From assembly GCA_002404215.1 (NCBI GenBank), contig DHJG01000136.1, positions 1,241 through 7,552 of the forward strand: DNA of 6,312 nucleotides. The letters run 5' to 3'. The stretch's first letter is position 1, and each line of letters opens with the position of its first letter. Shown here one piece after another: positions 6,211 through 6,312 of the stretch. The position numbers and the translations under genes were made by a program. The notes beneath the pieces were generated by a model, which saw only the letters and a program-made list of their open reading frames with translations, did not search any database and was not told where the DNA came from. The stretch is from Desulfosporosinus sp. UBA4726 (GTDB taxonomy: Bacteria; Bacillota; Desulfitobacteriia; Desulfitobacteriales; Desulfitobacteriaceae).

Positions 6211-6312
6211 TCAACTGACTGTCCAATAAATCCAGGCAGTTTTAGTCCGAACTTTCTCTATCACATATCCATTGAGAGAGATCCCTTCAAGATATCTCCT
6301 AATTAAACGGCT
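6211..6312 (-). CDS. Possible C-terminal tail of an upstream gene (33 codons, partial)
   Basis: A minus-strand frame is open from the right edge to TGA at 6211-6213 and reads like protein (RRYLEGISLNGYVIEKV, then TKTAWIYWTVS). The other two minus frames close within the first 12 bases. It stops 22 bp before the cbiM promoter, a natural place for a preceding gene to end. I do not recognise the family, and 33 open codons can arise by chance, so this is tentative. Confidence 0.35.
   Translation of the reverse strand, partial: SRLIRRYLEGISLNGYVIEKVRTKTAWIYWTVS

Overview
The window reads as part of a low-GC, Gram-positive-type anaerobe genome (Clostridia or Negativicutes; a Desulfosporosinus/Desulfitobacterium-like source would fit, but this is inference). 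The grounds are strong purine-rich ribosome binding sites, U-tract intrinsic terminators, a B12 riboswitch in front of a cobalt-uptake gene, and the look of the proteins. All recognisable genes lie on the minus strand, so transcription runs from high to low coordinates.

Right end (6312 to about 5713): a possible 33-codon C-terminal tail of an upstream gene enters at the edge. It is followed by a good sigma-A promoter (TTGACA, 17 nt, TGCTAAGCT). Next comes a long leader holding a complete cobalamin riboswitch (B12 box, conserved core, closing P1 helix) and, downstream of it, an intrinsic terminator that can compete with an antiterminator pairing. This is a classical B12-OFF transcription-attenuation design.

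Middle (5712 to about 4872): cbiM, the substrate-capture membrane component of an ECF-type cobalt transporter. It has a signal peptide ending just before the mature Met-His-Ile-Met-Glu-Gly N-terminus. A strong bidirectional-looking hairpin with a T-run on the minus strand ends the transcript right after cbiM. No cbiN, cbiQ or cbiO follows, so the remaining transporter parts must be elsewhere.

Left part (4871 to 1): a non-coding stretch of about 470 bp carries a candidate promoter whose -10 region sits inside a perfect 14-bp palindrome, a likely repressor operator. It also contains a leader of roughly 190 nt. Then comes a two-gene efflux operon: a membrane-anchored periplasmic-adaptor (HlyD/AcrA-type) protein with an unusually regular heptad-repeat coiled coil, followed after 13 nt by an RND-superfamily HAE1-type multidrug transporter. 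The transporter is almost complete; only its extreme C-terminus is cut by the left edge. It carries the proton-relay residues (Asp-Asp in TM4, Lys in TM10, Arg and Thr in TM11), which argues for drug/amphiphile export rather than heavy-metal export.

The two units (B12-controlled cobalt uptake and RND efflux) are neighbours on one strand but are separated by a terminator and have separate promoters, so there is no direct evidence that they work together. I found no clearly undescribed system; the points most worth checking are the stand-alone cbiM, the palindrome-controlled efflux promoter with its long leader, and the heptad-repeat adaptor.
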